A DNA stretch of 64,000 nt, taken from assembly GCA_948567375.1 (NCBI GenBank), contig OX419760.1, forward strand, positions 38,254,001 to 38,318,000, written 5' to 3'. This document shows positions 23,616-35,766 of this stretch, piece by piece (position 1 is the stretch's first letter; each line of letters opens with the position of its first letter). The DNA is from Lunularia cruciata (Eukaryota > Streptophyta > Marchantiopsida > Lunulariales > Lunulariaceae). A program made the position numbers and the translations under genes. A model generated the notes under the pieces. It did no database searches and was not told the origin of the DNA. It saw only the letters and a program-made list of their open reading frames with translations.

Positions 23616-26600
23616 TTAAACATTGGCCGCTCTCGCTCGCCTAGCGAGCTCAACTTCATCATACACAGCAGTACTGCCATGTTTTGTCGCATCAAACTTC
23701 TCGCCATCACCCCACAAGGCATAGGCTTCTTCACCATGAGCAGCATCATCTCCTAAAGTCAGCACCTCGTCAGACATACGAAGTGGCACAACCAATTTGA
23801 TCAGCAGACAAATGATGGTGGTGATCAGTATGTTCCACGCGATGATGAAGAGCGCACCGCATATTTGTTTCGCCAGCTGCAAGCCACCTCTTTGGCCACC
23901 GTAAACGACCCCATGCTCATTGGGAACCGACAGAAACAAAGCGCAGAGTGTCGGCTGAGCGAAGAAACCGCCAAGAATTCCCCCCAGTGAACCCGCAACA
24001 GCATGGGTGTGGAACACTCCGAGAGTGTCGTCCACCTTCGTCAACAGGCCGTTCGGCTTCTTTCCTAGAATCATCATTGTGTACCATGGAACGCTGCCGG
24101 AGAAAATACCGATAATCATAGCAGCCCATCCTTGAACCACACCTGCACCAGAACGTCGATCCAGAATTTGTCGGTGGGAATTAGTTCATTAGAATCCCGG
24201 ATGCTAGACACGCCAGTCACCTCATAAGGCCTAGTAAGATAGATGTACTCCAAGCCACTCTCGCTCTCAACGCGTCGAGAGGAAGAGATATGGCAACTAA
24301 ATGGATCAAGAATTCTGCTTAGAGTTTTCAGCTAAAGTTGTGCTGAGAATATGTACTATACAACCTCTTAATCCCTCAGGATTCCCATTCGAGGAAGAAT
24401 GCACAAAATAATATTTATAGCTTCCACCTACAAGCTTACAATCAACGTACTTCCATTCTTAACAGAAGCAAGGAGTTATCTGGTAAAGAAAGTTGTTTAC
24501 ACAATTGCAGCCGCCAGATAGATCCAATGCATTTGGATGCAGGTTGTGCATAATATGCAGATTGTTATCACGGCACAGTGCCCCAGCACTGAAGAGATTT
24601 CAACCTTTTTTGGGCTGTGGAAGACAGTACTCTCTTCCACAGCCCCAAAAAGATCCGGATCTACTTCTCTGAGTAGTGTGTGGCGCTGAACGATCACGAC
24701 AACAAACATTAAAGTTTAATCTACGTCACATCAGGAAGGGCGTCGACCTGAATTGAATTTCTAAGTGACTTTGACTTCTCTTTATTCGCCTTTTCATTCG
24801 TATATACGGTCGAATTCAAGGTCAAAATTCAAGGCGGAATCAAGCAAACTTCAAGGTGGTCGCTTTATAGTGCAAAGTTAAGAACACACCGGGCTTCAAG
24901 CGAGTTAGGGACACTTCTTTTCTACTAGGCTTGAATTTGTCATTCTTAGTAAGGTATCCACTGCTTTCTCCGGCGTCTGGAGGAAGACATTGCCGTAAGC
25001 CGGCATGATGTGCTGAAAAGTTGGAGTCGGTCAAAGGCTGATTTTGTGAAGAATCTGGACAACTGTTAACGAAATTTCAAACTTCCGGATTCCAAGTTAT
25101 TCTTCATGCCCGTGTCTGTCATGATCAAACTATCCGCTAATTTCCTGCAAACTTGGACTCAATTGTGATGTGGCGTTTACCAAAGCAGTTAGGAGTTTCA
25201 ACCGTTTGGCCCACCAGGAGAAAGCTAAACCCAGGGTAGAGTCCATTTACTTTACGTTCCCTCTTTGTTTGAAATCTCCTGCGGGGTACCGTAGACTTCA
25301 TCTAGCAACTCGTCTATTTAGAAGGTCAATATTAATAGAAGTGTCAACAAACGCGTATGAACTTCTATTCATATACCTTGCAAAGCAGAGGTCCTTATAC
25401 ATCTTCAAGTCTAAAGTACGTAGGGCCGATGGGTGGAGGAGACTATTATTACCTGCTGATGGTGTGATAGCAACCAAGCCGGTAATCATACCCTGAACGG
25501 CGCCGATTACTGAAGGCTTCTTGAAGACAAGCACATCAATACTCGTCCAAACCAGTAAACTAGTCGCTGCGCATATGTTTGTATTAATGACAGCCATGGA
25601 AGAGATCAAGTTGGCTGCATATGGTGCTCCTCCATTGAATCCGTTCCAACCCAACCACAGCAGACCAGCTCCTGCCATCGTCAGTAGGACGTTGTTTGGA
25701 GGAAAACTGCGTCTGTCCTTCTCCGGTCTTGGCCCAACCTGTTGGTTCTCCAGCCTTAGTCTACGACAGTTCATCCATGATGCCCAACAATCGTATATCC
25801 ATATATCTTTCTAGAACATGCAGTGTTTTTTTTTTCAAATGTGCAGACGACCAAGGTTCAACTGCTTGGTAAAATGTTGCAATATGTTAAATAAAAAAGG
25901 GAAAAACCCAAACCTCACTCGAACTAAAGTTAGAGATCTAGTCCTCAGAGCTTTTAAAGGTTATTGACAGCCAGCGCGCCCGTTCAATCTTCACAACCTG
26001 AATAAATGCTTCCAATATTGCATGCGCGGCGATCGAGAGTGAAAATTGGTCTAGATTTGCAGCAATTGCGTGTGTGTTAACAATTGCAAGGCAGATCTCA
26101 AGTTGATATCAGTGTCCTAGAAGGAGGACTTACCCAGTAGGCAGCAACGTAACCAGCTACTCCAGATGACAAATGGATGACATAACCACCAGCGTAATCT
26201 ATGACTCCCCATTGGAATAAGAAGCCACCACCCCAAAGGCTGAAAGCTCCGACTGTGTACGAGAAAGTGAGCCAAAGGGGCACGAAAATCATCCATGCCA
26301 GGAAGTTCATGCGGCCTAACAAAGATCCTGCTATCAAGATCAAGGTAATGGCCGCAAACACAAACTGGAAATAAACAACTGTAGCCATCGGATAGAAAGG
26401 AGTCAATTCTGCAATGTATTTTGTTCTAGTTGCGGGAAGTATAGCCTGCCCAAGCAAGTACTTTTGATCCAGAGCAGGTCCTGCCTTCCCCCAAAACGGG
26501 ATGAGCTTCTCTCCGAACGACATTTTAAAGGCCCATGTTACCCAACATATCAGGACGCAAGCGAAGGCATAGAACGACATGAACGCTGAATTGATCGCCC

Positions 26601-26772
26601 ATTTTTTCTTCACAATACTACCGTACAGAATCACAAGTCCGGGAACGCATTGCAGTCCCACTAGGGTCGCAGCAGTGAGCTGCCATGCATTGTCACCTTT
26701 GTTCAGCCACTCTGGGGTCAAAGTTCCCTCTCCAGTTGCCTGATATGCTAAGGGTACAACAGTTTCTGCCAT
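23616..26772 (-). CDS. AMT2: Ammonium transporter, AMT2 type
   Basis: Exons on the minus strand: 26772-26134, 25738-25453, 24142-23616; 483 aa, GT-AG introns. It starts at ATG 26772 ([11 protein letters not shown]). Amt/Mep/Rh proteins are trimeric membrane channels for ammonium uptake. The AMT2 subtype shows in [20 protein letters not shown] near residue 20, [14 protein letters not shown], the family signature [16 protein letters not shown] with pore His200, [14 protein letters not shown], and the second pore His at 355 in FHTHAVAG. The C-terminal tail [18 protein letters not shown] is the conserved AMT2 regulatory tail. Length is normal. No frameshift or missing key residue was seen. Intron 2 is 1.3 kb and holds an inverted repeat. 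Its subcellular location would be the plasma membrane by family. Confidence 0.96.
24605..24652. repeat. Short inverted repeat in AMT2 intron 2
   Basis: Arms of 20 bp (24605-24624 and 24633-24652, core gggctgtggaaga) with one mismatch and an 8-base spacer could fold into a hairpin. No function is evident. Confidence 0.85.
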
Positions 26773-28030
26773 TACTGCTGCAGCGTCCTAGCTTCTCTTG
26801 CAACAGAAATATCGAACCGAGTGCTTACAACCAATCAACAATCAGCACTCAACAGCTGTTGCAATTGAAACTCTGCTCCCCAATCGTTGCATGAGCATAG
26901 CTGCGGCTTTCCTTCAGTTCTTCATCTCCTGGTAAAAGCAAAAGAGCAATTGAAGACCAGGTATTGTATTAGTCACAAACTATAATCTGCCCAAACAAAT
27001 GGAGTATTTATCTTTGAAACTCAATTCAGCCAAGGTTATCTATCGGACAGCAGTAACACAGCTAATACTTCGGAAGGACCTACAATCTTAAGCTAGGACT
27101 TACCGACACTAAGTATCTGATCGGACTAGCTACTGTATATTGACAAGTACTCCCAAAGTCTATATGGCCGCTGGCGTTCTTGTGAAACAATCTACAAACG
27201 GACCGTAGGTTCTAGACCTCCTGAATCTACGAGACTCTGTAATTGTACTTATTCTGATGGCTCTAGCAGCCGAATCAACGAAGGCATTAGACATCCTGGA
27301 ATATGAATATAATAGACCCACATGAAGCTAAACTGGAAGTTGGTTGTCATGGACCCCCAAATCACAAGCTTCATAGGTGTAGGTATTGTACCGGATGAAT
27401 GCCCATACCACTCGGAATGCATGCTAATAACGTCAAAACAATGAACGACAACCGAGAAAACTATCGCCAACCAGATTGCTAAGACTCGGTACTCTGGATA
27501 TTGATCATGCATATGGAACTCAGCCTCCAGCTGCCTCAATCCAAGAGAAGAGTTACACTACCTCCTTTCCACCAATTGCAATAATCCCGTACATAACCCG
27601 GGTTGTCTTCCTCTTGCCGGCTGAAAGCCGAACGTTAGCTAGTTAACCATTCAAAAGATGCAAGGACTAAATCCACAGATTTATGATTCACGTTCAGAGT
27701 ACAGGAAGTTCTGATTCGAATTTCAACATGCACAACTGCAGCAGCAGCAGCACCCGGACAACTTCGCACCTGTCCAGCTAACCTTTGGAGTCGGCCTCGA
27801 GATACCGCCGCCGCCCACAATGCTCCTCCCTCTTCTGCAAGCCGTGGACTCAGAAGAAATGCACAGCGGAAGAACAGACGAAATTCTGTCGTCCACTCCT
27901 CTCCTGTCTGCAAACGCTTCTCAGCGATTTCGTCGACTGAAAGCTCCTGGCGCTGCTCTATTATTATATGAACACTGCGACTGGGCACCGGCTGCGACTG
28001 GAGGCACCCGGTGACCGGTACGGACGACCG
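26773..28030. other. Upstream region of AMT2 with an unassigned hydrophobic open frame
   Basis: This region should contain the AMT2 promoter and leader on the minus strand. A minus frame at 27249-27539 (96 codons) includes hydrophobic stretches (VLAIWLAIVFSVVVHCFDV and FSFMWVYYIHIPGC), but I recognise no family, and it is not tied to other exons. A (CAG)n-like tract occurs near 27735-27752. It may be a leader exon, an orphan ORF or chance. Confidence 0.25.
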
Positions 28031-31000
28031 GGAGAACTTTCACCGCGTGCACGGAGAATCCTGGTCAAGGAAGTCTTGAGGTTAGGGGGGCAGGCATCAA
28101 TCGTCCTAGTGCTGCTACTGAAGTATTGCGTATTAAGTAAGGGAAGATTTATTCTTCAGAATCTAATTTACGTTGAGCCCTTACGAAAGAGAATTCAACC
28201 TTTCTAAAAAGTCTTTTTTTAATATTTAGAGTACTCCAGGTTCCTGCCCGACTCCAGACTGTAGCTTACTTTCTTCGTTTACGCGTTGCTTTTGTTTGAA
28301 GGTGATCAATTGTCCAATATATTGTCTTTGTTGACTTCTTATTTCTCAAGCTATTAATACTTCTAGTTTGTCTTGGAGATGCGATGGAGATGAGATATGC
28401 CGATCGCACTGGATATACTAGTTCTCTGCACTCGTTGCTCACGAGGAGGTGTTTCAATTATGTCTTTACTCTGCCTTACATTCGTTTAGTTAGACTCTCT
28501 TGATCTCCACTTCCAACGCCATCATTCATTTCGATTTGCTTATCTCATATCTTTGAATATCATTTACATTTCAAACATTCGCACTTTTATTGGGATCATG
28601 ATTTCTCACTCTTTGAGCGGCCTGTACTCTCATTTCCCAACATATTTAGAGTACTGTTATTACTCATCGTTAGAAAGTGCTAGATAGTTTTGTATTTACC
28701 ATTACATTAGATTATACAATTACCTTAGATCATATGAGATGGAGGTGAATTCTTGTATCTATATCTAGATATCATCTTCAAGCTGATATTGTATTCCAGT
28801 TCCATACGTAATGTAATATACTATATCATTTTTTTTCTCCAGGTTTCCTACCATTTTCTTAGGTTGTGAGGCAGCTCGATGATTTATACACCCGTTAAAT
28901 TAGAGGATACTTATCACTAATCGCCGAATAAGTGCATTTAAGAAGCATATGAGATGTTAATTATTGTACTTTTCGTCCCAATCCTCAGAATATACCATGC
29001 ATCATTCTTAATCTCCCCCCCCCCCCCGGAAAAATTAATCCAAAATAACGTTTAGAAAAGCTATCACTTAAAGTTGACTTTGATCTTCTTCCTTCTTCTT
29101 GATACATATATTCTAGATGGTCAAATTTATCCAATTTGATTTCTATGAGGACCCTTACAACAAATACGTGTTAGATTATCAAACATTTAATGCAAATTTT
29201 TTGAGAAGGTATCCAAAGTTAGCAAGTACTATATACATATATTATTTCTAATCTAGATTAATGGGAAATAATTAGACCAAAGTCACTTCTCTCGTTACAC
29301 TCCTAGTTTGGCTCTAGTCAATCAATTTTGCCAAATTTTGGTTTACGTTGAAACTCAACATTCATTAACAAAGTATAAAATTTAGAAATTTCTTCACTCT
29401 AAATACCGTACATATTGTTCAATGAAATAAACGTATAGGTCCGGATAGACCGAGGCTATTAGTCATTTAGACAGCGAAGACTTTATCCACTGCTTTGCAA
29501 AGTGCGCCTCGTAAAGGTTCGAACTCTATTTGTGTATTAAGTGGAGATCCTTAAAAGAAGTCCTATCAATGGCCCATACAGTACGTGCAAAGCAAGAATC
29601 ATTGTAGACCTTTAAACTGTGTCCACTATTTCACTATGTCACTCAAGCTCGACTCGGATTCCGTGGGATAGAAAGTTTTGTTTCCAACGATCACATTGCA
29701 TCCAAAACGGTAGCCTACATAATCTGTTCAAATTGAGAAAATCAGAAAAGGTCAGAAAAGAAAAAGATAACATAAAATTGAAGATTTGAAGAAAATTTAG
29801 AATAAATGATTTATTTAAGCTACATGAACAAATTACCCATTGTATAACCCAGTACACGGAGACTGCAGAAGAAATGGATGTGAGATGTCCAAAAATACGA
29901 AATTTGCACCGTGAAACTCGAGCTTCACTACACTTTGGTACCCACTTTGGTGCGATTCCTCTGCGTCTGAACTCCCGTCACTTATTTAGTCATCGAAACG
30001 AGTGTCCGGAGATTGTTACTCCTTTCAGAAAACCTTTCTTCCAATGGGCCGGGTTGTGTAATTCATTGAAGAATAACCACTTGAATTACAGTTCTTCAAA
30101 TGACTTATATGGTTCCAATGACACATAATTTTACATAGTTGCATTGCTTTTAGATTAAATACAATAAATCACATCACTCGATGTGATATTCCCCTGAACT
30201 TAGCCTCTTGGTACAATTAATCATGTTAGTCAACGTAGCTTAGCTTCATTTTACGCCTTTGTAATACTTTCTCTACTGCTTGATGGATCTTCTCATCCCC
30301 TCCTATGATATCCCCCCCTGCGGGCTTCATTCTCCCCAGTTTCGTTGGCCATGGACTAAACTTTAGACGAGTTCGCGACACGAGCAGTGAGTGAGAAGTG
30401 AGCTGATCATAAGACTCCCTTCACACGACGTCGTAAAGGAACCAGATGCCTGCGAGACCTGACTTTGGCTCCGTATGACAAGCGATTGTGGCTTTAGTTA
30501 GAGTGGGGTAGAGCGGATAGTATTTGGTCAATCGCATAACTTAATATATGTAAGGTAGATCAGAAAGCAAATTGCACCTTCTGCTTGGAGATTTCGTTGA
30601 GCTGAGGGCCATCAGCAGGCGTGTTATACTGTGTCTCTGCGTTGAATTCAATATCTACATGCATGCAAGGCCCGGTTGAATTTCTTTCTGCAAGGATTGC
30701 GGGGCACTGGCGCATTGATCAGGAAGAAAGGTTTCTACAGTATGGTTTACGATTCTCGAGACTATCAGCCACTAAATTAGCAGATGAGAATGACGACGGC
30801 CCATATTTACAGGTCTCGTATCAAGGCACCGATGTGTCGAGGGAATTGTTCGTTCATTATTCCGTACATGGACTGATGGAATTCCAGGTCTGACAAGGAA
30901 TCAGCGGTTATGAGTTGTAACGACGTAACTCCGAAAGGAAATTCGGGAGCAGCAGAAGAGGCAAAGTCGCGATTCAGCAGTACAAAATGCCTGAATGCCT

Positions 31001-34000
31001 CTATGCACATGTCGCTTGAACTTTGCTCATGACTGGCATTATGAGTAAAATTTCCAGAAGTTAACCGCACTGAACACTAATATGCATATTAGCTTGCTAG
31101 TCGGACATGTCACCTTTTCCAGTAACAGATATGAAAGCTAGTAAAAGCTAGTATGAGTCATCGAACTCCCTACACCTTACTTCCTGGAGCATACATCATC
31201 AGCAGCAGAGGCTTGCTAAAACTCCCAATTCCTTCTTACAGGCACTTCCCAAAGCTCAATACATTCTAGATAATTTGGACATTTGAATCAAGTTCTCTGG
31301 TAATTAACCTCGTATATCGGTTATTGTACACTTGCGAAAAGGTCTTCGAATATTTTAGGGATCTACCAACTGATTTGTACATGCTGCAGCAGTGTTTCAA
31401 TCCGTGGCCCTAGACCACAAAAGTGAACCAAAATCATCATCGCTAGCCATGAATAGACAAATTGAAACGGACTAACGTAGCGCGGACATTTAACCTTCTA
31501 TAAATGCTCTTAGCTGCGTTGACAATTGAGTATGATCCACATACCTGTCATACTTACTTTCGAGAAACTTGATGGGATGAGAGCAGGTCATGACCAAGCT
31601 CAAGTCAATGGACACAAAGGTTGCAACAATGTAAAGCTAATATCCATTCATTTAGAAATTTCATCTTTTTCTGTTTCATAGACTTGAATCTGGTAGCGTT
31701 ATCACCATGCTCACCGAAGGTCCGTAGGTATCTCAAACCACTGGCCATGGTTGAAATACTGTACATTAAGCTGTACGTATTTGACATACATAATTACATT
31801 TGCAGAGACTTGTTCAACATCTGGAACGGGATCCTCTAGGCAATAGAGCAAATGAGTTGGTGGTTGAGCCCTGGACTACTGAGTCAAAGATACCACATAA
31901 TCGATCATGACAAATATGTGATGATACGCACTCCACCTCAGGTCAACCAGGTAGAGACAAGTTTTAGAATCTGTAGATACCTCACGTCTTGCTGACGCTT
32001 CTGAATCATCTGGGCTTGAATCTTGCGTTGACAAAAAACCTAGCATAGCGCGCATTACACAATCCAACGGCAATCGCTTTAATGAACTGTTTCTCACAGG
32101 TCTAGGTACATCAAGGCTTTGATTATCGAGGTATTGTTCCACGGTTCCAACTCTGGAGGAAGATTCTGCTTAACTGCACTAGCTTTGTTGAATGACATGT
32201 AGTGGATGCAAATAATTGTGATGGCTAGCTATAGCAAATGTGCACACATCAGTCAGTTTTTGGTGGTGTTCCCAGCCGTATTTTCAACTGGCCGAGGCTC
32301 CCAGAGTTGACAATGTCGTGGTCAAGAATAATGGTTCAGGTTCATTCACCCAATTGAGAGTGAGCAAAACGTGAACCTGACAAAAACAGTCTTTATTTGC
32401 AGAGTCTTCGCTCCCAAAGTATGGGATGCCAGATAATCCTGATCAAATACAGTGTCGATACCTTTTTACCCTACTTGATAACTATCCCAATAAACTATAC
32501 TTCATGAAGATGCAGACAGTCTATAGCCAGATCTAGTACGATGAAGTAGGAGCTTATCATGGATATTCAACACAAGTTGGGGGAGTGGTCACGGAAGAGT
32601 CTCTCTCGCTAAACCTTCTATTTAAAATGCCATTCTTTGGTGTGTATCAGGTGAATGTATCTAAATTGGCCAAGTGAAATGCATACCATTCTTCGACTTG
32701 CCCTACCAGCAAAAGATTTTCATGAGGTGTTTCTTGTCATTAACCGGGGTATAAATTTCTTCCTTTCTGAAAGGCAAGTAACAATTCTATGGTCACAGAC
32801 TAGCTCCACCTCGTTTTAAAGTTAATACGAAAGTAAGTTCAGCCAATCGATATCCCAAGGCTACCATAGCTTGTCCTTGGCAAGTACATGCTACGGTAAG
32901 GATATCCATTGGATACTACGGATGTCCTTATTCCTCGTTGCAGTCGAGGTTCAGAATTCATTTATTTAAGAGCAACTCCGAACAAAAACATTTGACATTT
33001 TAAGCTGCGTACTGTTATATACTTTCCCTGTACATTCTAACAACATTTTGTTTTCTATGATACATGGCAATGTAACTTAGCAAAAAGGAGTATCTTAACA
33101 GCTGCAACTCAGGACACAGTTGCAACGTTCCTTCGGGGATTAACTGAAGGCGCGTCATTATTATTTGGTATTCTTGCTGTCCCCACAAGCCGAAAACAAA
33201 ATATCTCCCATCTCTTCGGAACAAATCAAGCTAGAATTTATCTGCAGAATCATCTCGCGGACCCGCTACAGAGAGCATTGCAAAGTGCCGGCTTTGGAAA
33301 CGCTAATTACTGAAAAGACCGTTTGGTGCCTTGATTAGCGGCTTACGTCTATGATATATTGTTAAAACATGCATGGGCATTTAACTTCCGAAATTAATCT
33401 GATTTTTCCCCATCCACCCATTTGGTGTTCAATCTCCGAGCAGAACCTAAGGTAACAGGAAGACAATGACTGCACTAACGGATCAACACCTCCTACGTTC
33501 CTCGAGATTTATAATCAGAAGCTCTTCTGCCACATCTCTTATCGGAGGCCTGTCGAATGTCAACGTCAAGCAGCGCCCAGCAAGGGGTACATGCCACTAC
33601 CGACGCTGATTTATTTGACTGCAAAGCAAGGAACGTATTGTGGGTACTGGTTGGGTATTTCTTTAGTCTGCTAGCTGCTAGCTTCAGTTGCATTAGGATC
33701 AATTTGAATGACTTTCTATCATTCCCGATAGTCTAGAGGGAATTTTGGCTTAATGAGGTCCTGGAACACCGTACCGAAGGCATAAGTGAAACCATCACCG
33801 ACGTTCCTACCTGTCAGGATGGAGTGACTCTGGATCCAGACGGCCAGAAGTACCACAACTCTCGCTTTGCTTGCATTACAGTTACAACATTCCACAACAA
33901 GACTATCGAGAACTTTTGAGTTCGGTTTAAACTGATACCCGATGGATGCGTGTGGAGTTGACATTCAGCTATACATCTGAAATATGGGACAGTCTGTAGA

Positions 34001-35354
34001 GGCATGGGGATAATCCAAATTAAATCATCTGAGGTTTGAACGCGATTTGGATGCCGTAGTACTAGTCTCAATTCAGTGGATGTCCCTTCTCTTCCTTCAT
34101 AGATGATCTTCAACTTTGAGATGAATTCGACGACAAGCAGAGCGTTCCTGTAAACTCGGCAGCAGTTTCGCTTGGAGATGCACCAGGTTTTTGTGAATCA
34201 ACTGCGAGTAAGGCAAAGTCGTAGTTTCCTGGAGAAACTGGGCGTTGTCCTTGATACGTACGTGAAGAGCTCTGTGACATTCCTTCCGAGTAATTCCATG
34301 TTCCATATTCTTTCACTAATATTTTTCCCTCAAAGAAAGAGACATCAAACAGCATCAAATGTAAGTTATTAGGTATTATGTGTCCACACATGCCACATGC
34401 GTGTTGCTGGAGTCTCAGAGATCTATTCCAAAGCCTATTTGAAATAGATTCTTCCGGATCCGATTAATTCCTAGGTCTCCAATCTACATCAGGACTCCAA
34501 AATTGATTGCTAGATTGATCAACATCTAGATGCTTCTAGAGGGTGGCAAACATACATGGTTGCTCTCATTTCAAAGGAGGTCCTGTAGACCATTATCGTT
34601 TAATATTGGATATCTTTTCCTCATGATAGATCGGTTGAACTGGGCTTCGACCGACAGACCACTCTTACCAGTCTTCTATGATGTTCATGTTACCAGAAAC
34701 ACTAGCCTCCAACGCTTGCGGGTATGACAGAAACACCATCCTCCAAACCTTGCCAGTCTACCAGAAACACCAGCCACTTATGCTGGCTAGCTTGGCCCCA
34801 TTACCAATGTACCTCCTCTATGGGAGTCCTGCAAGTTATGCAAACACAAGCCCAACCGTGTTGGCCCGCCCTGCTACCAAAGCACCTCTTCTCGCGGGAG
34901 GCGTGGCAAGAGGATAAACCAGCGCTGGTAAATGTTACCAATATATTTTCTTCAGCGCTTCTTAATGAAAGTCTTCTCAGTCTTCTCATGATGGCCAAGG
35001 TCTTGAATGGTATGGAAAACACCCGAGAGTCTCATCCTCGGTTATTGTGCATATCTTTGTTGTCAAGTGCTTCTATTAAGCACCCTAGATCCTTTTCGGC
35101 ATTGCCATGAGAGAGTGGAAGCCCCAACTCGCTCGCTAGTCCTTGGTAATGCTGCAAATCTTTATTCAATGCCGTGCTCGCTGCCAACAACGACTTGCAC
35201 GGTATGCATATAAATGCCCCACGCTAGCGCTAGATCCTGATTATCGGAATTCCGCATAAGTCCCACCTCGTCTGCGATCCTGGATGGGGAGCCTGGGCAT
35301 CGACGAGAAAGACCAGCCGCGCTCGCTCACAACAATTGTCTTGCCTGGTATACA
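28031..35354. other. Long gene-poor region
   Basis: About 7.3 kb with no gene that I can support. Notable details: a run of 13 C at 29015-29027, AT-rich tracts at 28.2-29.4 kb, and several minus-strand frames of 60-100 codons between 30.8 and 34.4 kb that show no recognisable family and cannot be joined into a model. Decayed gene or transposon remnants are possible. Confidence 0.4.
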
Positions 35355-35360
35355 GAAATA

Positions 35361-35760
35361 TGTTAGAAATACAGTCCCCATGACCTCTTGCAATAGCACA
35401 TCATAAAGCCCATTAAACATAAATCAGAGGACAACAGGAGGAAATAACGTGGTTCACTCCCTGTCCCGGAGGTTAACTCCACTGCTGAACAGGCTCACAT
35501 CAGCCTTCGAACCTTTATTTCTCATATTTTATATATAACAGAGATAGTCCCCCAGCATTGTCATGAACTCTTGAATATTGACTTGCGGGTGTTCATGAGT
35601 ATTGACCACTCAAGATATCTAGTCACTTTAATACTTAGCATTAGTAATGACTGAACATATCTAGACAAGTGACTATCCCTGTCCTCACTGCATGTTTCAT
35701 CAATCGAGTTTGTTCTTGCTATTGATCAGTCAAGTCACTTATATCAAGCCAAACATAACA
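35361..35760. mobile_element. Solo LTR, probably Copia-type
   Basis: A 400-bp sequence begins TGTTAG and ends ATAACA, giving TG...CA ends with a short TGTTA/TAACA inverted terminus. It is flanked on both sides by the same 6 bp, gaaata (35355-35360 and 35761-35766), as expected of a target-site duplication (5 bp is more usual for LTR elements). It contains a TATA-like tract (attttatatataa near 35528) and an aacgtggttcact motif of the kind often found in plant Copia LTRs. No internal region follows, so recombination between two LTRs is the likely origin. Confidence 0.8.
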
Positions 35761-35766
35761 GAAATA

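Noticed and set aside
27249-27539. Hydrophobic minus frame as a membrane protein gene.
   Set aside because: No recognisable family, no clear start context and no connected exons; kept only as an unassigned frame.
29015-29027. Run of 13 C as a possible functional element.
   Set aside because: A homopolymer is more likely slippage or a sequencing problem; nothing around it supports a function.
29505-29535. B-box-like ggttcgaactc as a possible tRNA gene.
   Set aside because: No A box or foldable tRNA upstream.
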